Shown here: one piece after another, positions 32,022 to 40,989 of the stretch
How positions within the stretch are numbered: the first letter of the stretch is position 1
Layout: each line of letters begins with the position of its first letter
Assembly (NCBI RefSeq): GCF_002899455.1
Contig: NZ_PPFB01000001.1
Coordinates: 4,687,001-4,751,000, forward strand
Direction of reading: 5' to 3'
Source of the DNA: Streptomyces sp. DH-12
Lineage (GTDB): Bacteria; Actinomycetota; Actinomycetes; Streptomycetales; Streptomycetaceae
DNA: 64,000 bases
Notes under the pieces: model-generated
The model's database searches: none
Told to the model about the DNA's origin: nothing
The model's input: the letters and a program-made list of their open reading frames with translations, nothing else
Translations under genes and position numbers: made by a program

Positions 32022-33665
32022 ATGCCGACTTCACTGATTCCGGCCCCCCGGGGCGTCGTCGCCGGCGACGGGGAGACGCGCCTGACGGAGCGTTCCGGGC
32101 TGTACGCCGGCGCCGGGACGGAGGGCGTGGGGCGGTGGCTCGGGGCCGTGCTGCGGGCCGCCACCGGACTGTCCTGGCGCGAGGCGAGGGAGCCCGCGGA
32201 GGCCGGCGACGGCATCCGCCTCGCCCTCGCCCCGGACCTCGGCCCCGAGGCGTACCGGCTCGTCAGCGACCGTACGGGCGTCCTCGTCGAGGGCGGTGAC
32301 GCGGCCGGCGTCCTGCACGGCGCGCAGACGCTGCGGCAGCTCCTCGGCCCCGACGCGTTCCGCAGGGCGCCCGTGCGCCGCGACCGGGCGTGGACGGTGC
32401 CGCACGCGACCGTCGAGGACGCGCCCCGTTTCCGCTGGCGCGGGCTGATGCTCGACGTGGCACGCCACTTCATGCCCAAGGAAGGCGTGCTCCGTTATCT
32501 CGACCTGATGTCCGCGCACAAACTCAACGTCCTCCACCTGCACCTGACGGACGACCAGGGCTGGCGCGTCGAGATCAAGCGGTATCCGCGGCTCACCGAG
32601 ATCGGATCCTGGCGCGCCCGCACGAAAATCGGCCACCGCGCCTCGCCGCTCTGGGACGACCGGCCGCACGGCGGCCACTACACCCAGGACGACCTCCGCG
32701 AGATCGTCGCCCATGCCGCCGAACGGCATATCAGCGTCGTTCCCGAGATCGACGTCCCCGGGCACTCGCAGGCCGCCATCGCCGCGTATCCGGAACTCGG
32801 CAACTCCGACGTCGTCGACACCTCCGCGCTGACCGTCTGGGACACCTGGGGCATCAATCCGAACGTCCTCAGCCCCACCGAGGACACCCTGCGCTTCTAC
32901 GAAGGGGTGCTGGAGGAAGTCCTGGAGCTGTTTCCCGCCGACGCCGGGCCGTTCTCGTCGTTCGTGCACATCGGCGGCGACGAATGCGTCAAGGACCAGT
33001 GGCGGGCGTCGAGGACGGCGCAGGAACAGATCGTGAGGCTCGGTCTCGCGGACGAGGACGCCCTGCAGTCCTGGTTCATCGGTCACTTCGACGGCTGGCT
33101 GGCCGAACGCGGGCGGCGGCTCATCGGCTGGGACGAGATCCTGGAGGGCGGACTGGCGCCCGGCGCGGCCGTGTCGTCCTGGCGCGGCTACGCGGGCGGA
33201 ATCGCCGCCGCCCGCGCCGGGCACGACGTGGTGATGTGCCCCGAGCAGCAGGTCTATCTGGACCACCGCCAGGACGCGGGCCCCGACGAGCCGGTGCCGA
33301 TCGGGTACGTGCGCACCCTGGAGGACGTCTACCGCTTCGAACCGGTCCCGGCGGAGCTGACGCCCGAGGAGCGGGCGCGGGTGCTGGGCACGCAGGCCAA
33401 CGTGTGGACCGAGGTGATGGAGGACCAGGGGCGCGTCGACTACCAGGTGTTCCCCCGGCTCGTCGCGCTGTGCGAGGTCGCCTGGAGCGAGCTCCCGGCC
33501 CCCGCCGACCGGGACTTCGCCGGCTTCGAGCGGCGGATGACCGAGCACTACCGGCGCCTCGACGCCCTCGGCGTCGCCTACCGCCCGCCCGCCGGCCCCC
33601 GCCCGTGGCAGCGCCGCCCGGGCGTCCTCGGCCGCCCGCTCGACGGGCCGCCGCCGGCCGTGTAG
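32022..33665 (+). CDS. Beta-N-acetylhexosaminidase, glycoside hydrolase family 20
   Basis: This 547-residue GH20 enzyme removes terminal beta-linked GlcNAc or GalNAc by substrate-assisted catalysis. The N-terminal GH20b domain (about 1-125) precedes the catalytic barrel starting WRGLMLDVARHFMPKEGVLR. The catalytic Asp-Glu pair is in FVHIGGDECVKDQW near 318. Substrate-site residues are in LHLTDDQGWRVEIKRYP, EIDVPGHSQAAIAAYP and GTQANVWTEVMED. No signal peptide is visible, so it probably acts in the cytosol on oligosaccharides taken up by the linked ABC importer. ATG 32022 is used; GTG 32019 is possible. Confidence 0.95.
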   Translation: MPTSLIPAPRGVVAGDGETRLTERSGLYAGAGTEGVGRWLGAVLRAATGLSWREAREPAEAGDGIRLALAPDLGPEAYRLVSDRTGVLVEGGDAAGVLHGAQTLRQLLGPDAFRRAPVRRDRAWTVPHATVEDAPRFRWRGLMLDVARHFMPKEGVLRYLDLMSAHKLNVLHLHLTDDQGWRVEIKRYPRLTEIGSWRARTKIGHRASPLWDDRPHGGHYTQDDLREIVAHAAERHISVVPEIDVPGHSQAAIAAYPELGNSDVVDTSALTVWDTWGINPNVLSPTEDTLRFYEGVLEEVLELFPADAGPFSSFVHIGGDECVKDQWRASRTAQEQIVRLGLADEDALQSWFIGHFDGWLAERGRRLIGWDEILEGGLAPGAAVSSWRGYAGGIAAARAGHDVVMCPEQQVYLDHRQDAGPDEPVPIGYVRTLEDVYRFEPVPAELTPEERARVLGTQANVWTEVMEDQGRVDYQVFPRLVALCEVAWSELPAPADRDFAGFERRMTEHYRRLDALGVAYRPPAGPRPWQRRPGVLGRPLDGPPPAV

Positions 33666-33677
33666 GCACGCTCCCGA

Positions 33678-33713
33678 GTCGTCCCCCGGTGCTCCTGTGC
33701 CCCGGGGGACGAC
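33678..33713 (+). terminator. Terminator of the ABC-hexosaminidase operon
   Basis: GTCGTCCCCCGG (33678-33689) and its complement (33702-33713) form a perfect 12-bp stem 12 bp after the GH20 stop. Confidence 0.8.
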
Positions 33714-33984
33714 CCGTGCCCCGCGCGTTCGCTGCGGGCCGAACAGGCCGAACAGGCCGGGCCATAACGGAACAAGAGCTTCCGAAGCCTGTGATTCCGC
33801 GGCGCCGCGGCGATTCGGGGAAGGAATCGGCCGGGACCGTGCCCAGCCGGGCGAATGCCTCCTAGCGGACCCCCGTCTTCGGCGCCTGCCAAGATGTGCC
33901 AGAGTTGCCACGTCCGCCCTGTCAGCACGTACCGTACGGCGCACGGGCGGGACCAGGTGGGGCAGCGGGAAGGGGCAGCCTGTT
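33714..33984 (+). other. Intergenic region upstream of the molybdo-flavoprotein operon
   Basis: This 271-bp region contains a direct repeat of CCGAACAGG near 33738-33757, a GCGGCGCCGC palindrome near 33800 and CGTACCGTACG near 33931. It presumably includes the promoter of the downstream operon. No gene was found and no hexamers are assigned. Confidence 0.4.
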
Positions 33985-34878
33985 TTGAGCACGCACGCAC
34001 CGCAGGCGGCGCAGGCCGTGACGCTGCCCACGACGCTGGACGAGGCCGTGGCGGCGCTCACCGCCATGCCCGCCGCCGTGCCCGTCGCGGGCGGCACCGA
34101 CCTGATGGCCGCCGTCAACTCCGGGCAGCTCAGGCCCGCCGCACTGGTCGGCCTCGGCAAGATCAACGAGATCCGCGGCTGGCAGTACCTGGACGGACAC
34201 GCGCTGCTCGGCGCCGGACTCACCCACGCGCGCATGGGGCGCCCCGACTTCGCCGCCCTCATCCCGGCGCTCGCCGCCGCCGCGCGGGCCGCCGGACCCC
34301 CGCACATCCGCAACGCCGGCACCCTCGGCGGCAACATCGCCTCCGCCGCCCCCACCGGGGACGCGCTGCCCGTGCTGGCCGCCCTGGAGGCGACGCTGAT
34401 CGTCGCGAGCCCGGGCGGCGCCCGCCGCGACGTCCCGGTGTCCCATCTGCTGGCCGGCATGGACGCGCTGCGCCCCGGCGAGCTCATCGGCTACGTGCGC
34501 GTACCGCTGCTGCACGCCCCCCAGGTCTTCCTGAAGGCGACCGGCCGCACCGGACCCGGCCGCGCGGTCGCCTCCGTCGCCCTCGTGCTGGACCCCGCCC
34601 GGCGCGGGGTGCGCTGCGCGGTGGGCGCCATCGCGCCGATGCCGCTGCGGCCCCTGGAGGCCGAGCAGTGGGTCGCGCAGCTCATCGACTGGGACAACAA
34701 CCGGGCGATCGTGCCCGAGGCGCTCAGCGCGTTCGGGGAGTACGTCGCCGCGGCCTGCATCCCCGACGCCGCGCCCGGCGAGGACGGCACCGTCCCGCCG
34801 CTGCCACCCGCGGTACTGCACCTGCGGCGCACCGTCGCCGCGCTGGCCCGACGAGCACTGGGGAGGGCGTTGTCGTGA
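33985..34878 (+). CDS. Xanthine dehydrogenase-type FAD-binding subunit (CoxM/CutM-like)
   Basis: This 297-residue medium subunit of a molybdenum hydroxylase carries FAD and passes electrons from the 2Fe-2S subunit. The FAD motifs are clear: VPVAGGTDLMAAVNSG near residue 32 and IRNAGTLGGNIASAAPTGD near 107. The C-terminal CO-dehydrogenase flavoprotein domain begins near 170 (KATGRTGPGRAVASVALVL). The start is TTG 33985, preceded by GGGAAGGGG; no ATG or GTG is as well placed. Its TGA overlaps the GTG of the next subunit. Substrate is not evident. Confidence 0.9.
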   Translation: MSTHAPQAAQAVTLPTTLDEAVAALTAMPAAVPVAGGTDLMAAVNSGQLRPAALVGLGKINEIRGWQYLDGHALLGAGLTHARMGRPDFAALIPALAAAARAAGPPHIRNAGTLGGNIASAAPTGDALPVLAALEATLIVASPGGARRDVPVSHLLAGMDALRPGELIGYVRVPLLHAPQVFLKATGRTGPGRAVASVALVLDPARRGVRCAVGAIAPMPLRPLEAEQWVAQLIDWDNNRAIVPEALSAFGEYVAAACIPDAAPGEDGTVPPLPPAVLHLRRTVAALARRALGRALS

Positions 34879-37106
34879 CCGACGACCAGCACGGACAGGG
34901 CGGCACGCCTCCGGGCGGCAGCCGCTGGGACCCCCTGCCGCAGGGCGACTACGACGACGGCGCCACGGCCTTCGTGAACCTCCCGGAGGGCGGCATCGAC
35001 GCCCTGCTGGACTCCATGGAGAGCCCGCTGGCCGCACCCGGCCACGGCTACGTGCCGCCGCAGATCACGGTCACGCCCGCCACCGCGGGCACCGACCCGG
35101 CGGCCACCGGCGCCTGGGCGGCGCCCGGCGCCCCCGTCGACGGGGCCCGGTGGAACGACCCGGGGTCCGCGCAGGCCGACGCGGTGGCGGGGGACCGGTT
35201 CGGCTACGACCCCGGCGCGAGCGGACAGTGGGCCTACGACCCGAACGCGGCGGGCCCGCACCACGCGCAGGCCCAGGACCAGGATCCCGCGGGGCGGCAC
35301 CGGGCGCCCGGACAGGCGCCGGGCCAGGACGTCACCGGGCAGTGGTCGATCCCCGTGGCGGGCGGCGACCTGCCGGACGAGTCCGGCGAGTTCACCGCGT
35401 CCTCCTTGGTCGAGCAGTGGGGCGGCGCCCCTCCGGCGACCCTCCCGGGCGGCGCCGCGGCCCCCTGGGCCGAGTCCCAGTCCATCGGCACGCCGTGGGG
35501 ACCGGGCGTACCGGGCGTGCCGCAGGGCCACGAACAGCAGGACAGCCCGCAGGGGCCGCAGGGCGGTGAGCGAGCCCCTCAGGGCGGTGAGCACGGGTCC
35601 GAGGGCGGCGAGCGGGTCCCCCAGAGCGGCGAGCTCGGGCCGGAGGGCGGTGCCCACGGCCCGCAGGGCGGCGCGCACGAGCCCCAGCCCGGCGTTCACG
35701 GGCCGCAGTCCGGTTCGCAGGAGCCGTGGGACGGCGAGCTCGGGCCGCAGGGCGAGGCCCACGACCCGCAGGTCGATGCTCACGGCCCGCAGGGCGGCGC
35801 GCACGGATCGCAGCCCGGCCCGCACGGGCCGCAGGACGGTGGGCACGGTCCCGAGGCCGGTGAGCAGGCGCCGCAGCCCGGTGCCGACGGACAGCGGTCC
35901 GGCTCGTACGGCACCGAGGGCGGTGACCACGACCTCGCGCACGAACCGCAGGACGCCTCCGCCACCCGGCCGCACGGCGGTGCTCCCGCGCACGGTCGGC
36001 AGCCGGACGGTGACCAGCCCCCGCATCCGGGCGCGCCCGGCGCCTCCCCGGAGCAGCCGCCGCACGCCCGGCACGGTGACCACGCCCACGGCCGGCCGCA
36101 GGCGGGCCCCGTCGCCGAGGGCGTCCCGGCGCACGAGGCCCCGCACGCGTCCCGGCCGCTGCCCGCCGAGGCGTACCCGGAGCACCCCCGGCCGTCCGGG
36201 GCCGAGCAGCCGTGGCAGTCCGGTGCCGGTGAGGCCGAGGCCGCCGAGGGCCGCGAGCACCCGCAGGCCCCCCAGGGCGCCGAGGAGCCCGCGCCCGGGG
36301 CGTCCGGGAGCGACGGCGGCCCCGAGGACGCCCGGACCGCTTCCCGGCCGTCCGAGGGGCCCTCGGAGCCCTCCGCCGGCGACGGCGCTTCCGCCGACCC
36401 GCACACCGCCCCCGAGGCGGACGGTCCGGGCGAGACGGACGTCCCCGCCGCGGACGTCGCGGACCTCGTCGTGGCTCCCCACGACGACCACCCCCTCGCC
36501 TCCTACGTGCTCCGCGTCAACGGCACCGACCGGCCCGTCACCGACGCCTGGATCGGCGAGTCGCTGCTCTACGTGCTGCGCGAGCGGCTCGGTCTGGCCG
36601 GCGCCAAGGACGGCTGCTCGCAGGGCGAGTGCGGCGCGTGCAACGTGCAGGTGGACGGCCGGCTCGTCGCGTCCTGCCTGGTCCCCGCCGTCACCGCGGC
36701 CGGCAGCGAGGTCCGCACCGTCGAGGGACTGGCCCAGGACGGCCGCCCCTCGGACGTGCAGCGCGCCCTCGCCCGGTGCGGAGCCGTGCAGTGCGGCTTC
36801 TGCGTGCCCGGCATGGCGATGACCGTGCACGACCTGCTGGAGGGCAACCCGGCCCCGACCGAGCTGGAGACCCGCCAGGCCCTGTGCGGCAACCTGTGCC
36901 GCTGCTCCGGCTACCGGGGCGTGGTGACCGCCGTGCAGGAGGTCGTCGCCGAACGCGAGGCGAAGGCCGAGGCCGCGGCGGACGACGGCGACGGCACCCC
37001 GCGCATCCCGCACCAGGCGGGCCCCGGCGCCGGCGGGGTCGGCCCCTCGGCGTTCGGCGTCGCACCGCAGGACCAGCCCCACGGCCAGGACGGAGGCCAG
37101 GCGTGA
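34875..37106 (+). CDS. 2Fe-2S subunit of molybdenum hydroxylase with ~530-residue low-complexity N-terminal extension
   Basis: The last 200 residues are a normal CoxS/XdhC-type iron-sulfur subunit: CSQGECGACNVQVDGRLVAS with the following Cys forms the plant-type 2Fe-2S site, and QCGFC plus CGNLCRCSGY forms the second cluster. Family members are about 160 residues, but this protein has 743. Residues about 1-215 contain spaced segments such as ATGAWAAPG, ASGQWAYDP and VTGQWSIPV. Residues about 215-520 are a degenerate Gly/Gln/Pro/His/Glu repeat of the form GPQGGAHG. The GTG start overlaps the upstream stop by 4 bp, so the extension is in the coupled frame, not an annotation error. The extension is presumably disordered; its role is unknown. 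Confidence 0.88.
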   Translation: MTDDQHGQGGTPPGGSRWDPLPQGDYDDGATAFVNLPEGGIDALLDSMESPLAAPGHGYVPPQITVTPATAGTDPAATGAWAAPGAPVDGARWNDPGSAQADAVAGDRFGYDPGASGQWAYDPNAAGPHHAQAQDQDPAGRHRAPGQAPGQDVTGQWSIPVAGGDLPDESGEFTASSLVEQWGGAPPATLPGGAAAPWAESQSIGTPWGPGVPGVPQGHEQQDSPQGPQGGERAPQGGEHGSEGGERVPQSGELGPEGGAHGPQGGAHEPQPGVHGPQSGSQEPWDGELGPQGEAHDPQVDAHGPQGGAHGSQPGPHGPQDGGHGPEAGEQAPQPGADGQRSGSYGTEGGDHDLAHEPQDASATRPHGGAPAHGRQPDGDQPPHPGAPGASPEQPPHARHGDHAHGRPQAGPVAEGVPAHEAPHASRPLPAEAYPEHPRPSGAEQPWQSGAGEAEAAEGREHPQAPQGAEEPAPGASGSDGGPEDARTASRPSEGPSEPSAGDGASADPHTAPEADGPGETDVPAADVADLVVAPHDDHPLASYVLRVNGTDRPVTDAWIGESLLYVLRERLGLAGAKDGCSQGECGACNVQVDGRLVASCLVPAVTAAGSEVRTVEGLAQDGRPSDVQRALARCGAVQCGFCVPGMAMTVHDLLEGNPAPTELETRQALCGNLCRCSGYRGVVTAVQEVVAEREAKAEAAADDGDGTPRIPHQAGPGAGGVGPSAFGVAPQDQPHGQDGGQA
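35540..36010 (+). repeat. Low-complexity repeat coding for GPQGGAHG-like units
   Basis: Degenerate units of about 24 bp (GGCCCGCAGGGCGGCGCGCA and variants) encode 8-residue blocks rich in Gly, Pro, Gln, His and Glu inside the 2Fe-2S subunit gene. Copies are diverged, so this is older than the GDP array at the left end. Confidence 0.7.
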
Positions 37107-39409
37107 GCAACGAAGCAGCCACCGTGCAGACCGCCGAGGCGGCCCCCGGGGAGGAGGCCGTCCCGCGTGGACTCGGCGTCTCCCTCCCGGCCGCCGACGC
37201 GCGCGCCAAGACCGAGGGAACCTTCCCGTACGCCGCCGACCTGTGGGCCGAGGGCCTGCTGTGGGCCGCCGTGCTGCGCTCGCCGCACCCGCACGCGCGC
37301 ATCAAGTCGATCGACACCACGCACGCGCGCGAGATGCCCGGCGTCCGCGCGGTCGTCACCCACGAGGACGTCCCCGGCGCCTCGGTGCTCGGCCGGGGCA
37401 CGGCCGACCGCCCGGTCTTCGCCTCCGAGGTCGTGCGCCACCACGGCGAGCCGCTGGCCGCCGTCGCCGCCGACCACCCGGACACCGCGCGGATGGCCGC
37501 CGCCGCGGTCATCGTCGAGTACGAGGTGCTCGACCCGGTGACCGACCCCGAGCAGGCCTTCGAGGCCGAACCGCTGCACCCCGACGGCAACCTGATCCGG
37601 CACATCCCGCTGCGCCACGGCGACGCGGAGGCGGCCGGCGAGGTCGTCGTCGAGGGGCTGTACCGCATCGGGCGCCAGGACCCCGCCCCCATAGGGGCCG
37701 AGGCCGGGCTCGCCGTGCCCCGCCCGGACGGCGGGGTCGAGCTGTACCTGGCGTCCACCGACCCGCACGGCGACCGGGACACCGCCGCCGCCGCGTTCGG
37801 TCTGCAGCAGGACCAGGTCAAGGTCGTCGTCACCGGGGTGCCCGGCGCCACCGCCGACCGCGAGGACCAGAGCTTCCAGCTCCCCCTCGGACTGCTCGCG
37901 CTGAGGACCGGCTGCCCGGTGAAACTCGCCGCCACGCGCGAGGAGTCCTTCCTCGGCCACAGCCACCGCCACCCCACCCTGCTGCGCTACCGCCACCACG
38001 CCGACGCCGAGGGCAGACTGGTCAAGGTCGAGGCGCAGATCCTGCTCGACGCGGGCGCCTACGCCGGCACCTCCTCCGACGCCCTGGCCGCCGCCGTCGC
38101 CTTCGCCTGCGGCCCGTACGTCGTCCCCAACGCCTTCATCGAGGGCTGGGCGGTGCGCACCAACAACCCGCCCTCCGGCCATGTGCGCGGCGAGGGCGCG
38201 ATGCAGGTGTGCGCCGCGTACGAGGCGCAGATGGACAAACTGGCCAAGAAGCTCGGTCTGGACCCGGCCGAGGTGCGGCAGCGGAACGTGATGGCCACCG
38301 GCGACGTGCTGCCCACCGGCCAGACCGTCACCTGCCCCGCCCCGGTCGCCGAACTGCTCGAAGCCGTACGGGACTTCCCGCTGCCGCCGCTGCCCAAGGA
38401 CACCCCCGAGGACGAGTGGCTGCTGCCCGGCGGCCCCGAGGGCGCGGGCGAGCCGGGCGCGGTGCGCCGGGGCGTGGGCTACGGCCTGGGCATGGTGCAC
38501 ATGCTGGGCGCGGAGGGCGCCGACGAGGTGTCCACGGCCACCGTGCGCGTCCAGAACGGCGTGGCGACCGTGCTGTGCGCGGCCGTCGAGACCGGGCAGG
38601 GCTTCTCCACGCTGGCCCGGCAGATCGTGCAGGAGACCCTCGGCATCGACGAGGTGCACGTGGTGCCCGTCGACACCGACCAGCCCCCGGCCGGGGCGGG
38701 CTGCCGCGGCCGCCACACCTGGGTGTCGGGCGGGGCGGTGGAGCGCGCGGCCAAGATGGTCCGCACCCAGCTCCTCCAGCCGCTGGCGCACAAGTTCGGC
38801 ATGTCCACCGAGCTGCTGCAGATCACCGACGGCAAGATCACCTCGTACGACGGCGTGCTGTCCACGACCGTCACCGAGGCGATGGACGGCAAGGAGCTGT
38901 GGGCGACCGCGCAGTGCCGCCCCCACCCCACCGAGCCGCTGGACGGGTCCGGGCAGGGCGACGCCTTCGTCAGCATCTCCTTCTGCGCGATCCGCGCGGT
39001 GGTCGACGTCGACATCGAGCTGGGCTCGGTACGGGTCGTGGAGCTGGCGGTCGCGCAGGACGTGGGCCGGGTGCTCAACCCGGCGCAGCTCGCCGCGCGC
39101 ATCGAGGCGGGCGTGACCCAGGGCCTGGGCGCCGCGCTCACCGAGAACCTGCGCACCCCGCGCGGCCTGATCCGCCACCCCGACCTCACCGGGTACGCCC
39201 TGCCGACGGCGCTGGACGTGCCCGACATCCGGATCGTGAAGCTCGTGGAGGAGCGGGACGTGGTCGCGCCGTTCGGCGCGAAGGCGGTGAGCGCAGTGCC
39301 GGTGGTGACCTCGCCGGCCGCCATCGCCTCGGCCGTGCGCGCCGCCACCGGCCGGCCGGTGAACCGGCTGCCGATCCGCCCGCAGGCCGCCGTGGTCACC
39401 GGGAACTGA
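37103..39409 (+). CDS. Molybdopterin-binding large subunit, xanthine dehydrogenase family (divergent active site)
   Basis: This 768-residue subunit should hold the molybdopterin cofactor. The N-terminal alpha/beta hammerhead domain is clear (AKTEGTFPYAADLWAEGLLW, then RSPHPHARIKSID). Later segments (NPPSGHVRGEGAMQVCAAYE, VETGQGFSTLARQIVQETL) correspond to cofactor-contact regions. Several canonical motifs are altered. The usual GGGFGGK loop reads GVPGATADRED. The C-terminal catalytic-Glu motif GVGEP reads AKAVSAVPVV, with no Glu visible. It may be a specialised or non-catalytic paralogue. The GTG overlaps the upstream stop. No XdhC-like maturation factor is adjacent. Confidence 0.87.
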   Translation: MSNEAATVQTAEAAPGEEAVPRGLGVSLPAADARAKTEGTFPYAADLWAEGLLWAAVLRSPHPHARIKSIDTTHAREMPGVRAVVTHEDVPGASVLGRGTADRPVFASEVVRHHGEPLAAVAADHPDTARMAAAAVIVEYEVLDPVTDPEQAFEAEPLHPDGNLIRHIPLRHGDAEAAGEVVVEGLYRIGRQDPAPIGAEAGLAVPRPDGGVELYLASTDPHGDRDTAAAAFGLQQDQVKVVVTGVPGATADREDQSFQLPLGLLALRTGCPVKLAATREESFLGHSHRHPTLLRYRHHADAEGRLVKVEAQILLDAGAYAGTSSDALAAAVAFACGPYVVPNAFIEGWAVRTNNPPSGHVRGEGAMQVCAAYEAQMDKLAKKLGLDPAEVRQRNVMATGDVLPTGQTVTCPAPVAELLEAVRDFPLPPLPKDTPEDEWLLPGGPEGAGEPGAVRRGVGYGLGMVHMLGAEGADEVSTATVRVQNGVATVLCAAVETGQGFSTLARQIVQETLGIDEVHVVPVDTDQPPAGAGCRGRHTWVSGGAVERAAKMVRTQLLQPLAHKFGMSTELLQITDGKITSYDGVLSTTVTEAMDGKELWATAQCRPHPTEPLDGSGQGDAFVSISFCAIRAVVDVDIELGSVRVVELAVAQDVGRVLNPAQLAARIEAGVTQGLGAALTENLRTPRGLIRHPDLTGYALPTALDVPDIRIVKLVEERDVVAPFGAKAVSAVPVVTSPAAIASAVRAATGRPVNRLPIRPQAAVVTGN

Positions 39410-39636
39410 GCGGTTCCCCGGGGCGATCGCCGCGTCCGGGCAACGCGAACGGCCTCCCGCGCGTCTTGAGGGACGGGGCGCCGGCCGCGCCCCGCGGTCC
39501 TGAGGCGTTGTCAGTGGCGCCGCGTAGTCTGCGGAAGCAGTGGGGGACGGCCGCGGGTCCGGCAGGGCGCGGGCCGTCCTGCCCGGGGCGGGACGTTCGC
39601 GGGCCCGGGACCGAGCACACGTATCGCGGGGGAATC

Positions 39637-40812
39637 ATGAGCACGACCGACACCGTTGTCGCGAGGGCGATCACACTCACCGAGGACGACCTCGGTCCCC
39701 AGGTCACGCACGCCTCGACGCGGCACTGGCTGACCGGACCCGGACTGCCGTGCGACAGCGGCCTGTTCCGGTTCGCGGAGCCCGCCCGTCCCGGCGGACC
39801 GCACACGGTCGCCGACGTGACGGGCGGCGGCGACCGGCTCCCGCCCGCCCTGCGCGACCAGCTCGTCATCGGCGAGTTTATGGCCCCGGCGGGCCTGGAG
39901 ACGGAGTCGGTGCTGCTCGACGGCGCGACCGGCGAGGTCTCCACGACGTACGTCCACGACCGGCCCGACCTCATGGACTGCCGTCCGCTCGCCCCGTCCC
40001 TGCCGACCCTGGTCCGCTTCGCCGCGGCCACGGACGAACTGGCGGGGCTGCGCGGCCAGTTCGCCGCCTACGCCGGCCGCTACGGCGCCAAGGCGGTCGC
40101 GGAGGCCTCGCGGCAGCTGCTCGCGGTGTTCGAGGAGGGCGCGGACGGCGAGCCGGCGCCGTTCTGGCGGATGGCGGCGCTGATCCGCCCCCTGGCCCTC
40201 GTGGCGGGCCCCGGCACGTCCTCCGGGCTGGCCCTGGACCTGCCCCTGCGCCTGCTGGACGAGGAGTTCGGCCGGGGCGGCGTGGTCCGCTTCGAGGAGG
40301 TCGACTTCCCCGCGACGCTCACGCACGAGCCGACCCGCCGCTTCCTGCGCGAGACGGGCCTGCCCGAGGACGGCTTCCTGTTCTCCCTGGACACCGACCA
40401 GCCGCTGCGCACGCTCACGGAGTACGCGGCCGACGACTGCGGAAGGGAGTTCCCGCCGGGTCTCCTCCCGGCCCACACCGACCGCCTGATCCGCGTCGGC
40501 CACCTGATCGACGACCACAGCCTGGTCGTCGACGGGGCGACGGGCGCGGTGCTCAGCTGGAGCGAGGGGGACGCGGCCCTGCGCCCGCTGAACACGGACA
40601 TCTCCACGCTGGCCTTCACGCTCTGGCTCCTGCACCGGGAGCGCTCCCTCGACGAGGCCTCCGGCCACGCCCTCACCAGCGACGCCTACGACCAGCTCGC
40701 CCTGACCATGATCCAGGTCCTCGCCTCCGTCGACCCCACGGGCACGGCCCCGGACACGGACTGGCACTACTGGACGTGCCTCTTCCAGGACGAGGCGGGC
40801 GGGGTTCTCTGA
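39637..40812 (+). CDS. Tandem SUKH-4 domain protein
   Basis: This 391-residue soluble protein is built from two SUKH-4-like halves. The first (about 15-175) has GLFRFAEPA, FMAPAGLETESVLLDGATGE and LPTLVRFAAATDEL. The second (about 215-385) repeats this as GFLFSLDTDQP, HSLVVDGATGAVLSW and ISTLAFTLWLLHRE. SUKH domains are typical immunity proteins against secreted nuclease or deaminase toxins, but no toxin gene is visible nearby. ATG 39637 follows CGGGGGAA. A 13-bp terminator follows directly, so it is monocistronic. Immunity is a family-based suggestion; a housekeeping scaffold role is equally possible. Confidence 0.75.
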   Translation: MSTTDTVVARAITLTEDDLGPQVTHASTRHWLTGPGLPCDSGLFRFAEPARPGGPHTVADVTGGGDRLPPALRDQLVIGEFMAPAGLETESVLLDGATGEVSTTYVHDRPDLMDCRPLAPSLPTLVRFAAATDELAGLRGQFAAYAGRYGAKAVAEASRQLLAVFEEGADGEPAPFWRMAALIRPLALVAGPGTSSGLALDLPLRLLDEEFGRGGVVRFEEVDFPATLTHEPTRRFLRETGLPEDGFLFSLDTDQPLRTLTEYAADDCGREFPPGLLPAHTDRLIRVGHLIDDHSLVVDGATGAVLSWSEGDAALRPLNTDISTLAFTLWLLHRERSLDEASGHALTSDAYDQLALTMIQVLASVDPTGTAPDTDWHYWTCLFQDEAGGVL

Positions 40813-40813
40813 G

Positions 40814-40843
40814 CCGCTCGGGCACGCGGCCGTGCCCGAGCGG
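40814..40843 (+). terminator. Terminator of the SUKH-4 gene
   Basis: CCGCTCGGGCACG (40814-40826) and its exact complement (40831-40843) with loop CGGC form a perfect 13-bp stem directly after the stop codon. Confidence 0.8.
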
Positions 40844-40989
40844 GGCAAGCGGTGCCGTGCGGCGCCTCGCCGTCCCCGGGACGCCCCCTCGGGACGGGGG
40901 AAGGCGCCGGGGCCTACGACCAAGGTCCCGGTGCCGATACCGACCCCCGACAGGGGTCAAACAGGGGCGTGGACCTTACCCTGGCGGGC

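Noticed and set aside
32022..33665. Export of the GH20 enzyme
   Set aside because: No signal peptide or lipobox was seen at the N terminus, so cytosolic action is preferred.
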